A stretch of DNA of 64,000 bases from Telmatactis stephensoni (taxonomy: Eukaryota > Cnidaria > Anthozoa > Actiniaria > Isophelliidae). Each line of letters begins with the position of its first letter. The first letter of the stretch is position 1. The notes under the pieces are model-generated. The model worked only from the letters and a program-made list of their open reading frames with translations. It did not search any database and was not told the DNA's origin. The translations under genes were made by a program, and so were the position numbers. Positions 12,201-23,290 of this stretch are shown piece after piece. The stretch lies in the NCBI GenBank assembly GCA_029948255.1, contig JALIZF010001619.1:124001-188000 (forward strand), written 5' to 3'.

Positions 12201-15200
12201 AATTGTAAATGAAAAAAGGATTCCCTTTACTTTTAACGCCGATTTAGACGCTACGGTTTGGTGACCTGATTTGAGTTCAAATCAGGTCACCATTGAATCG
12301 TAGCGTCTAAATCGGCGTTAAAAGTAAAGGGAATTTTCTTAATTTAAAATACATTTAAAATGCTTTTGAACTGAGCCATTCCCAAATTTATTAAAGCCTT
12401 TTCAATGCACAGTGTGATGTCTATACGTTAACGGAGCCAATTGATTCTTAATGGAAAATTCTAATAACAGCTATATTCTAAAATGTTCAAGGAAGCCATT
12501 TTGACGCTCCTGGAAACCATTTGAATGTTAATTGAAAATCCCATAAAGTCATTTTGATGATATCAGATTATCTGACTGCTAAGGGAAATAATGTCTATGT
12601 TTATTGGACGTCATTCAAATGAGAATGAAAGCCATTATAATGCCAGTAGAAGCCATTTAAATGTTATTCCAATAAAAATATAAGCCATTATAATGCCCAA
12701 TGAAAATGTAAGCCATTATAAGCTAGTAGAAACCATTTAAATGTCAAGTATGCTAATAGCCAGTGTGCACGCAATACTTACTGAACGATAACTTTAGCAG
12801 ACACTGGTTTACTTGCAGAATACGGAACACAGATTTTTTCACTTCCCTAAAATCAAATGATAATCATATCTCAGCACATTTCTCCATGCTATCTGTGGAT
12901 TGTCTCAAGGTTATTTTCTCATTCTAATATGATTTTAAAAGTAAAAACTAATGTGTTTTCCCTCAATCGAAACAAATAGTCTGTGCCACACCCTGAATTA
13001 GTCTAAATGCGACTAAAATAACTGAACAATCAAAGTACTAGAGATCGAAAAAGAGATCTAAGCTTGCGTCAAAGTGGTTATTAAGCAATATAAAACGCGC
13101 GTGCATTTCTCTGTACTATGATACAAACACGATTAGGATCAATCAATAATCAATCAATCAATTTATTTAACCACAGGATGTAGACCGCCCAGAGGCAGCT
13201 AATGTACCGTGCTGGAAAAAATACAAAAACATGAAAGAAACAGGAACTTATTTCGCTTGCCTTTCGAGTGCTCCACATCTTCCAGGATGTTTATATCACA
13301 GTACAGAGACATAAGTATTCGCTTAATATTGCATTATATTTATAAGATATTTTCTAAATTTTTGTGTAAGCCATGTCTCTGTACTCTGTACTCTCTCTAA
13401 ACACGGTCACCAGCCAATCAGCGCGCGCGTTATATCTCTAATATTTTATAATAGTTAATAACATACTGTTTTCCTCCATAAAATAGCCCGATATTGCGGT
13501 ACTCCATAGTTATCAGCATCAGTTAGACATATCGATAGAGTGAAGGGAATCTGTTTGCTGTCCACACCAACGTAGTTCTGATGGACTAAAAAATATAATA
13601 GTCACGTAATTTAACTGTGCAAAAATATAATAGTCGCGTGATTTAACTGTGCAAAAATATAATAGTCACGTAATTTAACTGTGCAAAAATATAATAGTCA
13701 CGTGATTTAACTGTACAAAAATACAATAGTCACGTAATTATGCATGCCACGATACGCAAATCAAACCTTTGGAACCGAGAAGCCTGGCTTAATTATTTCG
13801 ACACTCGTATTCAATAGCAACAACGACAACGACATCAACAACAATAACAACCAATTTTTACCTTTTCCCAGGAAATACTTAAAGTACCAGCGCGTTTGGA
13901 ATTCAGGATTTTCAAGATGAACTACACTGCCTTGACTAGATCCAAGGTTGCCATGGTTACCATTCTATTAAACAAATGAAGAGTAAATCATGCGCATAGT
14001 AAGTCAAAAAGGCTTTCAGATACGCATGTGCAGTATCCTTAGCAACCGTTTGTTGGCATGGTTGCGAAGGTGTCTTACCTGCAGGCCAGTCAATTCTCCA
14101 TTTTCTATTCTGAATTTCGAGGTTACACCGGAACTTTCATAAGTCGTGTTTAACGTATTCAGCTGCATACAAAAATAAAAAGTTATAATTACAATTCAGC
14201 TTTATTGATTTTAACATTTTCGACGCAAAAATAAGATCGTCACTAAGGCCTGGTTCTCACTAGCGACGCAAACAACATACGCAGACTCACTATCATATTT
14301 ACCACATAGGTAAGACAAGCACTTTATGCTTATGGCACTAGTGAAAAGACATTAGCACAGCTAATTAGCAGTACATTACTAAGTCTGTATGTTGCTTGTG
14401 CTTATGCTTGTGTCACTAGTGAAAAGACAAGCACTGCTAATGGCCAGTACATTACTGAGTCTGTGTGTGTTGCTTGTGCTTATGCATATGTCACTAGTGA
14501 AAAGACAAGCACTGCTAATGGACAGTATATTACTGAGTCTGTGTATGTTGCTTGTGCTTATGCTTGCGTCGCTATTGAGAACCAGGCTTAAAGGGATGTC
14601 TGGACGCCACTCTAAGCTGCTACAGATTCTAGTTCCACTACAGTAGCACACCTAAGATAACTTTATTTCGTAAGGGTAGATACATGACAGATCAAAGAGT
14701 ACTGACAAACTTGTGACCCTTGTCTAAAGACTAAAAAGAGTTCAAACACACGAGAAAGACACATACATGACAGTGTGTGAGAGTGAAGCAATTACCGTTT
14801 CTAGTGAACCATAGTAGTGTCTTCTACTCAAACCAGGTCTTCTACCAATATCGGGGGATGGAACGCTGCAACACAAAGAAGAACAAGATAAAAAATATAG
14901 GCTTACTATGTATATGCTATCCCCTGAATAGTGGAGTGTTTGAAAAAACTATATTTAGCCATGTCCCATAAAGCCAATGGGGCTTTAAGTATGACGTCAT
15001 TCGGGTGAATAACTACTACTGGGTACATTCAAAAATTATTACTTTTATATTTTTCTTGTATGAAATTATTTCTTCATATCAAGTTTTTTTATCAGTTTGG
15101 TTTGTTGCACGTACGTAGTATCTTGTAGAAAAAAAGATTTCTTGAATTGAGTGGAGTTCAGTTTGAGCAGCTTGGCTCGGAAGGACTAAAATTCCCAGGC

Positions 15201-16839
15201 GTTTCTAGATCTTGTGAAACATAAATTACGTTTGATAATAATAATGATAATACTTATTATTTATAACGCGCATTTTTCATGTGGATATGATCAATGCGTT
15301 TACGTCATAATTACAGCAAATTGCAAAAAGGCTGCCGCTGTCAAACAAGAATTAATTATTTCAATTAGTTTAGAAGTCCACATTTTTGTGTTAAAATATT
15401 CATTTCCAATACCTCCATGGCCAATTGAATATTGTTAAAGGGAACTATCTAGTTTATAATATGCTAAACCATGCCATGCCGGTCATCATTTCTGTGTGAC
15501 AAACGTCTAGCAAATGGATGTACCATCTTTTAACTAAACACTGAAAACACAAAACTAATCTAAGTTCACAAGCCACTAATGATGAGACACGAGTTTTTAA
15601 CAGGGAAACAGAACACAGCGGCAAATTTCGGAAACAACAAACGATCAGGCAAATGCCCATTTCTAAGCAAACACTTGAGTTTACGTAATAGCTAAGTTAC
15701 TAAAGGTGTTTATTAGACACCACTAGGAGAAATAATAAATTAATAACACACTAGTATAGTCACTGTATTAGCACATTAAACACCGTCTAGCCTTTCCTCT
15801 TGAAAGTCTTTCTATGTTCGTTATCCTCAAAGGACAAAAAGCCGGCATGAAGTCGGTGTAGTGTTGGCGCACTGACGTCTGTTCTTTGGCGGTAAAGTTA
15901 GTTGTTTTTAATATCCCAAGTATTTAAAAACATTGTCTTATTGCTAGGTGATACTAATTTATGATTGTAAACATTGAGTTTCTAGACGAATCATATTTAT
16001 ATCTGCACACAGCGGTTGTTTTTCTTTTATGACCGGCTTTATTTGTTCTCTTTCTCTTTCATTTTTCTTTCTTCTTTCATGACTTCATAGAACTAAAAGC
16101 TTTCCACACGACGACAATTTTCTATGAGAAATTTTATTTGACAAATATTTTTGTTCGTATTGATAAGGAAATTTCACCAAATTTCATGTGACATGCATTT
16201 GCCATATAATTGTCATGCAGAATTTGCTGAGGTAGACGGGAAAATCTACTTGTCAGAGAAAATGTCATAAAAAATTTGCGGGTGCGAGAACTGGGGCTTT
16301 TAAGAGGCTGCAGCCATTTTAAACAACACATTGATATTGTCATTGATTCTAGTTGACTAATATAAGTGTTTTCCGCAAAGACAAGAACATTGAGTTCCTC
16401 AAGCTGTGCATTACTAGATTCAAAACGGTAATATTCACATTATTAGCTTACGAGGCTACAGTCACGAGAATCTTCAAAATTTGTACCACTTTGAATAAAT
16501 CTTTGTCACGAAAAACATCTAGGTAAATATCGTGGAACACGCAATACAACAAGACAAATACAAGCACATGCTAAGATGTAGGTCAATATTTTTGAAGAAC
16601 CAGCATGGTGAATAATTTTATGATGATAAGTTTGTTCCATCAATACACTTGTGTGTGAATGTTTTATAAGTTCAATAAAAGCATCAAAGATAGTTAAAAT
16701 GAATGATAATAATTTAGAATAATTTGTAGTAAATACAAGCCGTAAATAAGGATAAAATAAAAACTGGAGAGCAAATATTACGATACCTTACGGCGGTAAA
16801 CGTTGACGCTCTACAACGTCGTGGAAATGCTGCCGCCAT
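3270..16839 (-). CDS. GARNL3: GARNL3-like Rap/Ran-GAP and CNH domain protein (27 coding exons, 913 aa)
   Basis: This is a complete spliced gene: all 27 exons have GT/AG borders and every exon phase joins without a frameshift (2,742 nt). Exon 1 (16839-16787) starts [12 protein letters not shown] in an AACATGGCGGC context. Exons 2-8 (14865-14796, 14162-14079, 13964-13862, 13585-13467, 12846-12782, 12035-11972, 11612-11586) carry the N-terminal region with GARNL3 landmarks such as [15 protein letters not shown] and [12 protein letters not shown]. The RapGAP exons and CNH exons are listed separately. The last exon (3677-3270) starts WDIYFTAS and holds a Ser/Thr-rich tail. Family proteins pair a RapGAP fold, presumed to stimulate GTP hydrolysis on Rap-type GTPases, with a citron-homology propeller for protein or lipid contacts; the physiological substrate of GARNL3 itself is not well established. 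Human GARNL3 is about 1,013 aa; the tail is shorter here. Exon 8 is only 27 nt. Identification rests on remembered family sequence. Confidence 0.93.
3764..3990 (+). mobile_element. tRNA-derived SINE, copy 1 (degenerate)
   Basis: The head ggagcaaggatgccatagttggttagcgcg resembles a tRNA 5' half with A box, followed after about 40 bp by a decayed B box (gcaagttcg). The body then reads tttccgtgtagctttaatta and acccgtaaaacggg, and matches in order the minus-strand copy at 39,556-39,767. It lies between the GARNL3 stop exon and the preceding intron, in inverse orientation to the gene. Confidence 0.7.
4352..4860. mobile_element. CRE-bearing palindromic MITE, one full and one partial copy (GARNL3 intron)
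   Basis: The first copy (4352-4660) has ends around 'cctgattggtcgagaacc', an internal TGACGTCA at about 4428, and central inverted arms gtcaaaatgtggtgagaac / gttctcgccacaatttgac. A second partial copy begins at about 4680 (actctgattggtcaagaac) and ends near 4830. The same family recurs at 11,236, 28,255, 40,880 and 43,875. No coding capacity. Confidence 0.75.
5506..5572 (-). repeat. Partial tandem copy of a GARNL3 CNH exon, donor site lost
   Basis: About 65 bp here repeats the 3' end of exon 5765-5616 at a period of 110 bp (cttaagagtatctacagaatgtaa... at 5506 and 5616). On the coding strand the real exon ends CTTAAG|gtatta, whereas this copy reads CTTAAG|ctatta, so the GT donor is gone. It lies in the downstream intron. 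Confidence 0.85.
5800..6100. repeat. Degenerate 'catggaaacagttgtc' minisatellite
   Basis: Imperfect repeats of catagaaaccattgtca / catggaaacagttgtc fill the intron right up to the donor of exon 6275-6103. Unit length drifts around 25-30 bp. No coding function is apparent. Confidence 0.6.
6212..6640 (-). repeat. Tandem copies of the 5' edge of a GARNL3 exon, including its splice acceptor
   Basis: A unit containing catgccacgcccataaatag... through the acceptor (coding strand ctctatag|GTTGTCACC) and about 80 bp of intron is repeated. Units start at 6212 (real exon), 6355, 6499 and 6621 (truncated), spacings 143, 144 and 122 bp. The duplicated copies hold exon sequence from the acceptor to about 60 nt in, but no donor. 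Confidence 0.9.
7040..7200. repeat. GAAT/GGAT tetranucleotide-rich tract
   Basis: Runs such as gaatgaatgaatgaatgg and agatggatagatggatgatgg lie in the intron between exons 7280-7233 and 7020-6925. Confidence 0.7.
8544..8682. mobile_element. Short palindromic MITE ('tatcc' family), solo copy
   Basis: Terminal inverted repeats read gttgtacgaaggttggataa / gaatagcgctattcacccttcgtacaac. The same ends flank the nested element at 19,227-19,576. About 139 bp, no ORF. Confidence 0.8.
9050..9178. repeat. Short tandem repeat 'gattgattctagaacaaa'
   Basis: Three to four imperfect units of about 45 bp, each containing tgaagattgattctagaacaaa, sit between two RapGAP exons of the GARNL3-like gene. Confidence 0.75.
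9600..10012. repeat. (ATCC)n / (ATTC)n microsatellite
   Basis: Long catccatccatcc arrays broken by cattcattcgttcattc run through 9604-9890, with a smaller array at 9979-10010. The His/Pro/Ser/Ile repeat frames over it are artefacts of the repeat. Confidence 0.9.
11236..11550. mobile_element. CRE-bearing palindromic MITE copy (GARNL3 intron)
   Basis: Ends near attctgattggtcgaaaacc; TGACGTCA at about 11,300; central inverted arms gtcaaaatgtggtgagaac / gttctcacaacattttgac; then the reverse of the outer arm. Same family as the copy at 4,352. Confidence 0.75.
12221..12333. repeat. Near-perfect nested hairpin
   Basis: Outer arms of about 35 bp (12221-12255 and 12298-12333, ttccctttacttttaacgcc and complement) enclose a second palindrome at 12260-12291 (ggtgacctgatttgag|ttcaaatcaggtcacc). 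It lies in an intron of the GARNL3-like gene. Confidence 0.85.
12360..12765. repeat. Degenerate 'aagccatttaaatg' repeat tract
   Basis: Scattered units such as aagccatttaaatgtt, aagccattataatgcc and aaaccatttaaatgtc recur every 20-60 bp. A similar tract occurs at 61,560-61,860 in the laminin C gene. Confidence 0.6.
13243..13440. mobile_element. Palindromic MITE ('gattggctgg/acagagac' family), partial copy
   Basis: It contains ctccacatcttccaggatgttt, atatcacagtacagagacat and the end ccagccaatcagcgcgcgcg. Related copies with both arms are at 41,385, 45,965 and 50,095 in laminin A introns. Confidence 0.7.
13590..13740. repeat. 32-bp minisatellite, 5 units, beside a GARNL3 exon acceptor
   Basis: The unit aaaaatataatagtcacgtaatttaactgtgc repeats with 'ataatagtc' at 13595, 13627, 13659, 13691 and 13723 (exact 32-bp spacing). 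It abuts the acceptor of exon 13585-13467, so it occupies that exon's polypyrimidine/branch-point side. Confidence 0.9.
14246..14589. mobile_element. Foldback MITE with internal 78-bp tandem repeat
   Basis: Terminal inverted repeats are aggcctggttctcactagcgacgca (left) and tgcgtcgctattgagaaccaggctt (right). Inside, a unit beginning gcttgtgcttatgc repeats at 14394, 14472 and 14550 (78 bp), each with cactagtgaaaagacaagcactgctaatgg. No real ORF; the symmetrical open frames on both strands reflect the repeat. Confidence 0.85.
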
Positions 16840-16842
16840 GTT
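16829..16842 (-). promoter_or_regulatory. YY1-like motif at the GARNL3 start codon
   Basis: The coding strand reads acaacATGGCGGCAGC. AAnATGGCGGC is the vertebrate YY1 consensus, often found over start codons. That it binds anything here is inference; it also supports the choice of this first exon. Confidence 0.4.
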
Positions 16843-18769
16843 GTAGAAAATTCGTGATCGTTTTACTACATTTCAGTTCACTTTTACTGTCAAATTTCGC
16901 TCAAGAACCACAATATTTGGCAAAAGTTCAGCCGCGGTCAAGTTATAAATAAACTTGGTTGATATCTTTAACTGTTTTTTGCATTCAAGTTGACATGTTA
17001 TGCAAGTCCATCAATAAATTGGCCCAATAACTATCCTTGCTGGTGCTGCTTCCTGACTGATGTTACGATGGAAAATTATGGCAATCAATCTAAACTGACT
17101 CGCCAGTAAAGACCTTGCCACAGAAAAAAACTGAAACCTGTTCTCAAACTTGGGACTTTATGACATCGAAAACCCTGTAGACAAGTTGAAAAACAGTTTT
17201 GCGCTCGTAGAAATAAATGACGCTTCGGGCGTGAAACCTGAGATGTATTGGACGACCAAAGCTCTTTTTGTAAGGTAAATGAAATGATTTTCCTGTGGTT
17301 CTGTTGTGTTGGTATCAATAAGAAGGTTTTCTTGGCCGAGCAGTAGCTTAACAATGAGTTAGCTGTTTGTTGTATAACCAGCTGATTTGTATAATGATGA
17401 AGGCGATATAATAGGCTCGTCTGAGCGAAGTCAATACTACGTTAGCGGCTTCAAAAGTTAAAACGTTGCTAACACGCTGGTCTTTCAAGCAACCTGCGAC
17501 ATGTCTGTTGAAAAAAAAAAAAAGAAAGAAAAAACCAAATTAGCAAGGCTGGTTCATTGTCGTGAGAATTATATGAATAAACCTGTTGTCAACCTGTTTT
17601 GACATCACTTTATCAGCAGTATTTAGACTGCTATAACTACTACTATACGATAGACTCTTCACTTTTAGCTGTTTATGGAATTAGCGAATTAAGAAAGGAT
17701 TAAAAAGTTGATCGTGTTGTGTTGTTTACATGTCAAACGTCTTATAAGCTGTTGTTTGAGATAAAAAACCTGTCTTCTAGCAAACTACTGGTGCACACTG
17801 CTGCAGTTGGTATCAACAATAATACTCCAGAACTTGAATGACCTTTTTTATCGCTTAGACAGTGAATAGGCTCTTGTCTGACTTTTCTTGCTAAATAGAT
17901 TTCACTTTTGTTTCCCAACCAACCCCCGCGGTGACTAATATATGAGATTTTTAAAGTCTAGAAAAAAAGAAAGATTAACAAAAGATAGTTCAAGTACAAA
18001 TGCAATGAATCATTGAATACTTGTTTCAGTTATTGGATTTAGAAGGATTAGCTGTCCCCGCGTCAACCTGTACGTTAGTCACAGGAAACAACATGTTTGA
18101 AGAAGAAATAGTTTTCAATCGATTGGCAGAAAATCAAGTCGTTATACGAGATCACGCCATTTGTGTCTACAGTGGTTTAAAACCCATTCAAAGTGTTGTA
18201 CAAAGGTGTTATATACTAAATAGATAGTACTTTAAATTGGCTTACCTTCAAGCTGGAAGATAAAGAGCACTTTTTATTCACAAGTTGTTCCGTGTGCCTT
18301 TTGCTTGTTGGCAGGTCATTTCTCAGTATTTCTGTTTACAACGAACATCCAATGAATCGCCGTCGCTAACTCGCTAATTCGTGTTCTTTACAAAACAAAC
18401 ATCGTTACCGTGCGTTCGCTTCGTTGCGTTACGTGTACTAATTGTGTTTGCGTGCAAAGTATGAGACATTGAATAATCCCAGTAAACCGCGTTTAGATAA
18501 GATATTGTGATTCCGTTGTACAAAGTGCTTTTTTTCCCGTCATTGTGATAAGAAGCCCGCTTTAACTTTCACTGGTCGTCATGACAATTAGACGAACACG
18601 TGTTTTGAAATACGCTGACGAAGAAGTTTCTTTTTATGTAATTACCACGTGACTACAATGTGTTATAAACTCTGGTTTTGGGCTTCCTGTGATAGGACTA
18701 GAGGATTTTCCATTACCAGGCATTGTATAAAAATTCACAAACAGCAAACAAAAACCAAAACAAAACAAG

Positions 18770-18771
18770 AG

Positions 18772-18797
<26 letters not shown>
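18770..18797. repeat. (CA)n microsatellite
   Basis: About 14 CA dinucleotides in a row. Confidence 0.95.
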
Positions 18798-18805
<8 letters not shown>

Positions 18806-19226
18806 AAAAAACAAACAAATAACCGTATAACCAGCTAGTTTCACCAAGACAGTTGTTGCCTTACGAAAGAGTGGCTCATTGTATGCCATTTATCATGTTC
18901 AACCGGAAGTAAAAAAATGACTTGCGTTACCCCTCCCCGACTATGTACTGCGTTGAAAAGGCGCAAGCAACACCGAGGCAAAATGTACTACGCATGAGCG
19001 ACTTATAAACCACCTTAATGAAAACATTTGGCCTTGTACTTCGCCGGCGAAAACTATAAAGCCACAGAAGCGAAAGTTAGTCCCCAAAAAAATCAGTTTG
19101 AGGACAATAGTCTGTTGCCTGCCTTTTGCACCAAGTACTTTCCTGTTTGGCACCAATGCTCAAAATTAAGAGGAGATTTTTTTTCACGTTCAAGCATTGG
19201 GGAACGAAAGCTATTCGGCTGGATAT

Positions 19227-19576
19227 GGGGCCCGTTGTACGAAGGGTGAATAGCGCTATCCAGCGGATAAAATCTATACAAAATCTATACAGTGAATAGG
19301 GAACTTCAGATTTGACAACGAGTACGAGATTGAGTACGAGTACGAGCTTTTAAATTGGTCTTGTGTGGGATGTTGATACTGAATCATAGCCAATTTTCCA
19401 TTTCTTACAATTGTTTCAAACTTTGTACACGACTATGATTCAGTATCAACAACTCACGCAAGGCCAATTTTAAAACTCGTACTCGTACTCAATCTCGTAC
19501 TCGTAGTCACATCTGAAGTTCGCTAATAACTCTTATCCGGTGGATAACTTTATCCAACCTTCGTACAACCGGGCCC
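19227..19576. mobile_element. Nested palindromic elements: foldback inserted in a 'tatcc' MITE
   Basis: The outer element (ends ggggcccgttgtacgaaggg / ccttcgtacaaccgggccc) matches the solo copy at 8544-8682. It is split near its middle by an inner foldback at 19301-19521 with arms gaacttcagatttgacaacg / cacatctgaagttc and runs of 'gtacgag' repeats, itself centred on tgttgatactgaatcatag / ctatgattcagtatcaaca. This gives an insertion order: outer first, inner later. Confidence 0.85.
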
Positions 19577-22500
19577 TGAAGAATAACTGTTGTTCAAAGC
19601 TAAAGCTATTACTTTCAGAAAGTTTAGGTTATTTGTAAGCTGTTTTGATTAATAAAAAGTTGGATGAAAGTGTTAATCCAAAGTGAAAATTTGATTCGAA
19701 AATGCGGTTAGGCCTTCTTAATTATGCCTCACCTGCCACATACAAAGGAATTAGAACGAGGCTACGTGCTAAAACGTTTGTCTTGTTACGAATGACTAAT
19801 AATAATACGAGGGGTAGTTTTTGGCACTTTTCGGCATTATTTACTCGATGATGAAAAAAAATCTCTTAAGCTCAAAAATTAATTGATAAAAAAATTCTAA
19901 AAATATTACTTGGGATTCCTGTGGTCAAGTTCGTTAAGCCCGTTTAACTCGCACATGCGCAGATGTTTTGACACTCCATTTACGGCCGCTGTACAATATT
20001 TTGTATTCCCTGAGCGATGATTGACAATCTTATCGGTCTAGAATCCCAACAGACAGTTAATTTGTTGCCAAATGACAATATCCTACACAGAAATCTTGTA
20101 ATAGGTGATAAACTATAAAACATTCTGGCTTGAAAAAAAATTTTTTTTTGTGTGTAATTCAACGTAGGCCGCGGCTTATCAATGTTTGACGGAAGCATTT
20201 TAATGGTTTTCTCACTGTGGACCAATCACAGAGTAGGAAACGTAATCTTGCCGTAAGCTGGGGAAAGGACTACAATATAACAAAAAATCCATTACTTTGG
20301 ATATTTCTTTCACCTTACGACTTTGAATTTAACTTAAGGCGTGTAAGACATTTTGAAAGAAAATTTTATACATTTGGTCTTTCTAATCGGTAGTAGTGCA
20401 TGGTGAGTGAAAAATTGAGAAAAAACTTAAGCTGCTTTTGGGAATTCCAACGAAAGCTTCCGAAATGACTACCTGAGTAAGCTTATAAAGCATGTGACAT
20501 CAATTTAGCTAATAGCTTATGAATACGTTAATGCACTAAAGTAATCAAAAAGGCAGTAAAACGTGAAGATACAACGATTTTCGCATATTTGATGAAGCAC
20601 TGTATTGTTTTATTTTGTAACGAAAAACCCACATAAACCATCCACCCAGAAAAGGTGACAGTAGTGGGTGGTTTTGGTTGAGTTACTGGAAAGAAAAACC
20701 ATCAGTGTTACTATTTTCCACCAATTGAAATGGTTCTCAAGAATAAATATGTATATAGGGTGAAAATAAATACCAACAATATGACATTTCCTTCAAGGAA
20801 GCCTTGACGTTTCAGCGATTCACAAATATATATTGACCCTTCCAGATCGAATTATCTCGGATGTTCGATCAAATGAAATATGATATTTATACGATATTTT
20901 CAAAGAATTATAATCCAGTATAAATGAATTATGTTTATGAATTAGATATGTCATTTTCGATTAATATTCTACATAATCATTCTGCGATATCAGTAATTAT
21001 ACAAGAACAAACTGGAATTGAAAATCCATTACATTTCCGATATTTGCCACTAATAATTCTACTGCGAAATATGTTTTTGCATAAGAAACCACCAAAACAT
21101 TTATCGGTATTTATTAATATTAGTAAAGGTGGTGTTGGTGTTGTACAGAAAATGAAAATCAAGAAATTTACAATGAAATATATTATAAAAGATCATTTTC
21201 AGTAGCGGACAGGCTTCATGTCTAACAGGAATTTCTTATAAGCAAAAACATATTTTTTTTTCCTAAATGAGCCACTTACCGTAGACTTATATTTAGGTCA
21301 GCATCGTAGCTCCCTACAACCTTCTCTAGAGGAGTTGAATATCTCTTGGTTGTTAATGTTGGTCGGGAATTTTGCTCTGGAAAAAACGAGCTGCGAGGAC
21401 GAACAGGAACGTTTTTTGTGTCTTTGTCTTTCGAACTCTCTCCCATCGCTTTCAAATCGTAGTTATAAGAATATTTGCCTACAGTTCGGTCTGTTTTGGT
21501 TTAGAGGATTAGTGGATTCCATAATGGAATATCAGTTTTTTTAACAATTGATGCTTTCTTGTAAATCAGTAGACATTTGATAAATGATTATTGCCGGTCA
21601 ACAAGGCCAAGTGTTTTCGCAGTCCGTCGTTCGTCTGCTTGCTGATTCACCGTTGTCCTCTAATGCGAAATCTGAGAGATATTAAAGGTGTACATGTAAG
21701 AAAAACAACGTCAACTCTGTGGAATCCAGTATTCATGCGAATCCAGCGCGTAGATGACTTGATTCGGGAATTGGCAGGATTATGCAAAATACAAGCAACC
21801 GACCAACTGCGAATATTGTTTTGGAAGGGTTGTGAACTGGAACGAGTATGTTACTATGGCGATTAATAGCGCGTGTCATGATACTTGCACTTTTGAATAC
21901 GGTGACATAGATATTTCTAAAAGTACTACTCATAGCACAATCAGAATTTATAATTAAATCATAATATTTTGTTCCAAAGTTTCTTGGTTATATTTATGTA
22001 TAGTGCTGTACACAATATAGCGAGCCCAAGAAAACAATAAAAAATTGACTAGATAATAGAGTATGTAAATAAAGAAGCTTAGCGTCAATGAGTTTGACAC
22101 ATGGTAATCTCGAGTAGTCTAGAGGTCTTTTTATTGGTTGAAGTGTATGTGGATGATGAGAAATTGTTTGATTTAGACAAATCGACGTATTTAGTTTTTA
22201 ATTTTTTTTATAACGGAACATCACTGTGCACACGCAATCCGCCAATGTTTTCTAGTTTCAGTTTGTCTTTTTTTTTCCTTTTCCAAGGGAAGCTTCTGTG
22301 CCAGGGTACCAGTTTTGCTACATAAGAAACATTTTATTTCCGTCGACAAACGTTGATACAGAGAAGGAAAATGTTTCTGAAACAAACTACAAGCATTTCG
22401 TGGTTCCGAATCACAAATAAATTAAATCCCTTAATTCCTGCATGCAATTACGACAGCCCCCTTGCCATCGGCCTTCATTACCGTCTTCCACGTGGAAGTA

Positions 22501-22796
22501 TGGAAGCGATGTTTTCCAATTTTACAAGATTTTACCAGATTTTGCACTAATGAAAACAGTGACATAACCTATTTCGGCCTGTCCTCAAGCTAGTTCAGTT
22601 TGTGAAACTGGAGCAGAAAATTATAAGAAAAGGTTATTTTCAGACGAGGAAATTAGCAGCTATGAGGGAAGACGTTATGGGTTATGATAGTGTAACCATA
22701 ACGAAGTCGATGAGACAAAAAGATTTGATATACAAATTCGAAGCCATTGACGAGCAGATAATCCATTCCGATGTCAGCCAAAAAGGAGTATACCCT

Positions 22797-23290
22797 GGTC
22801 CTAGTCCCGAGTCCCAGACTCTCTTTCCTCGAGCGGCAAGAAAGAGAGTCCGTGGGACTGGACTAACCCTGGTCCCAGAGGGTTTTTTTTTTCTAATTTT
22901 TCTTTGATAATACGTCGAGACAGAAAGAAGAGCTTTCTTTTCTCGACGTATAAATATACACCTATTTCAAAAAAAGGTTGTCAGAGCTTAAGGCGATAGG
23001 CGATAGGAGATAGGTCATTCAAATTCCCGAGAAAGTAATCAAGAAGTTTTAAAAATAGCTTACGTTATTCCGTTCGTTTTGCTTAGAACATTGGATATGA
23101 ATGTCTGATTGTTGACTTTCTTAATAAAAGCAAATAGAAAACCCAACCGTGAATTGTGGAATGACCTATCTCCTATCGCCTTTAGCTCTGACAACCTTTT
23201 CTGAAATATAGGTGTATACAAAGAACAAAAATAAGAAAAATACAAAAGAAAAAAATTATAAAATACAAAAGAAAGCCTCTGGAACCAGGG
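22797..23290. repeat. Two adjacent foldback structures
   Basis: A hairpin at 22797-22860 pairs agtcccagactctctttc-like arms. Next, 22868-23290 has outer arms ccctggtcccagagg / cctctggaaccaggg and inner arms at 22959-23027 and 23155-23222 (gttgtcagagcttaaggcgat and complement; aggagataggtcattc and complement). No coding potential seen. Confidence 0.8.

Noticed and set aside
13590..13740. CRISPR-like array (32-bp units)
   Set aside because: Units are contiguous with no unique spacers, in an animal intron; an ordinary minisatellite.
14379..14651. Mirror-image open frames on both strands
   Set aside because: They follow the 78-bp tandem repeat inside a foldback MITE.
18021..18227. 68-residue plus-strand frame in the gene-poor interval
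   Set aside because: Non-repetitive and reasonable composition, but too short and without family signature or splice evidence to call a gene.
20924..21205. 93-residue plus-strand frame
   Set aside because: No recognisable domain, no splice context, AT-rich; a chance frame.
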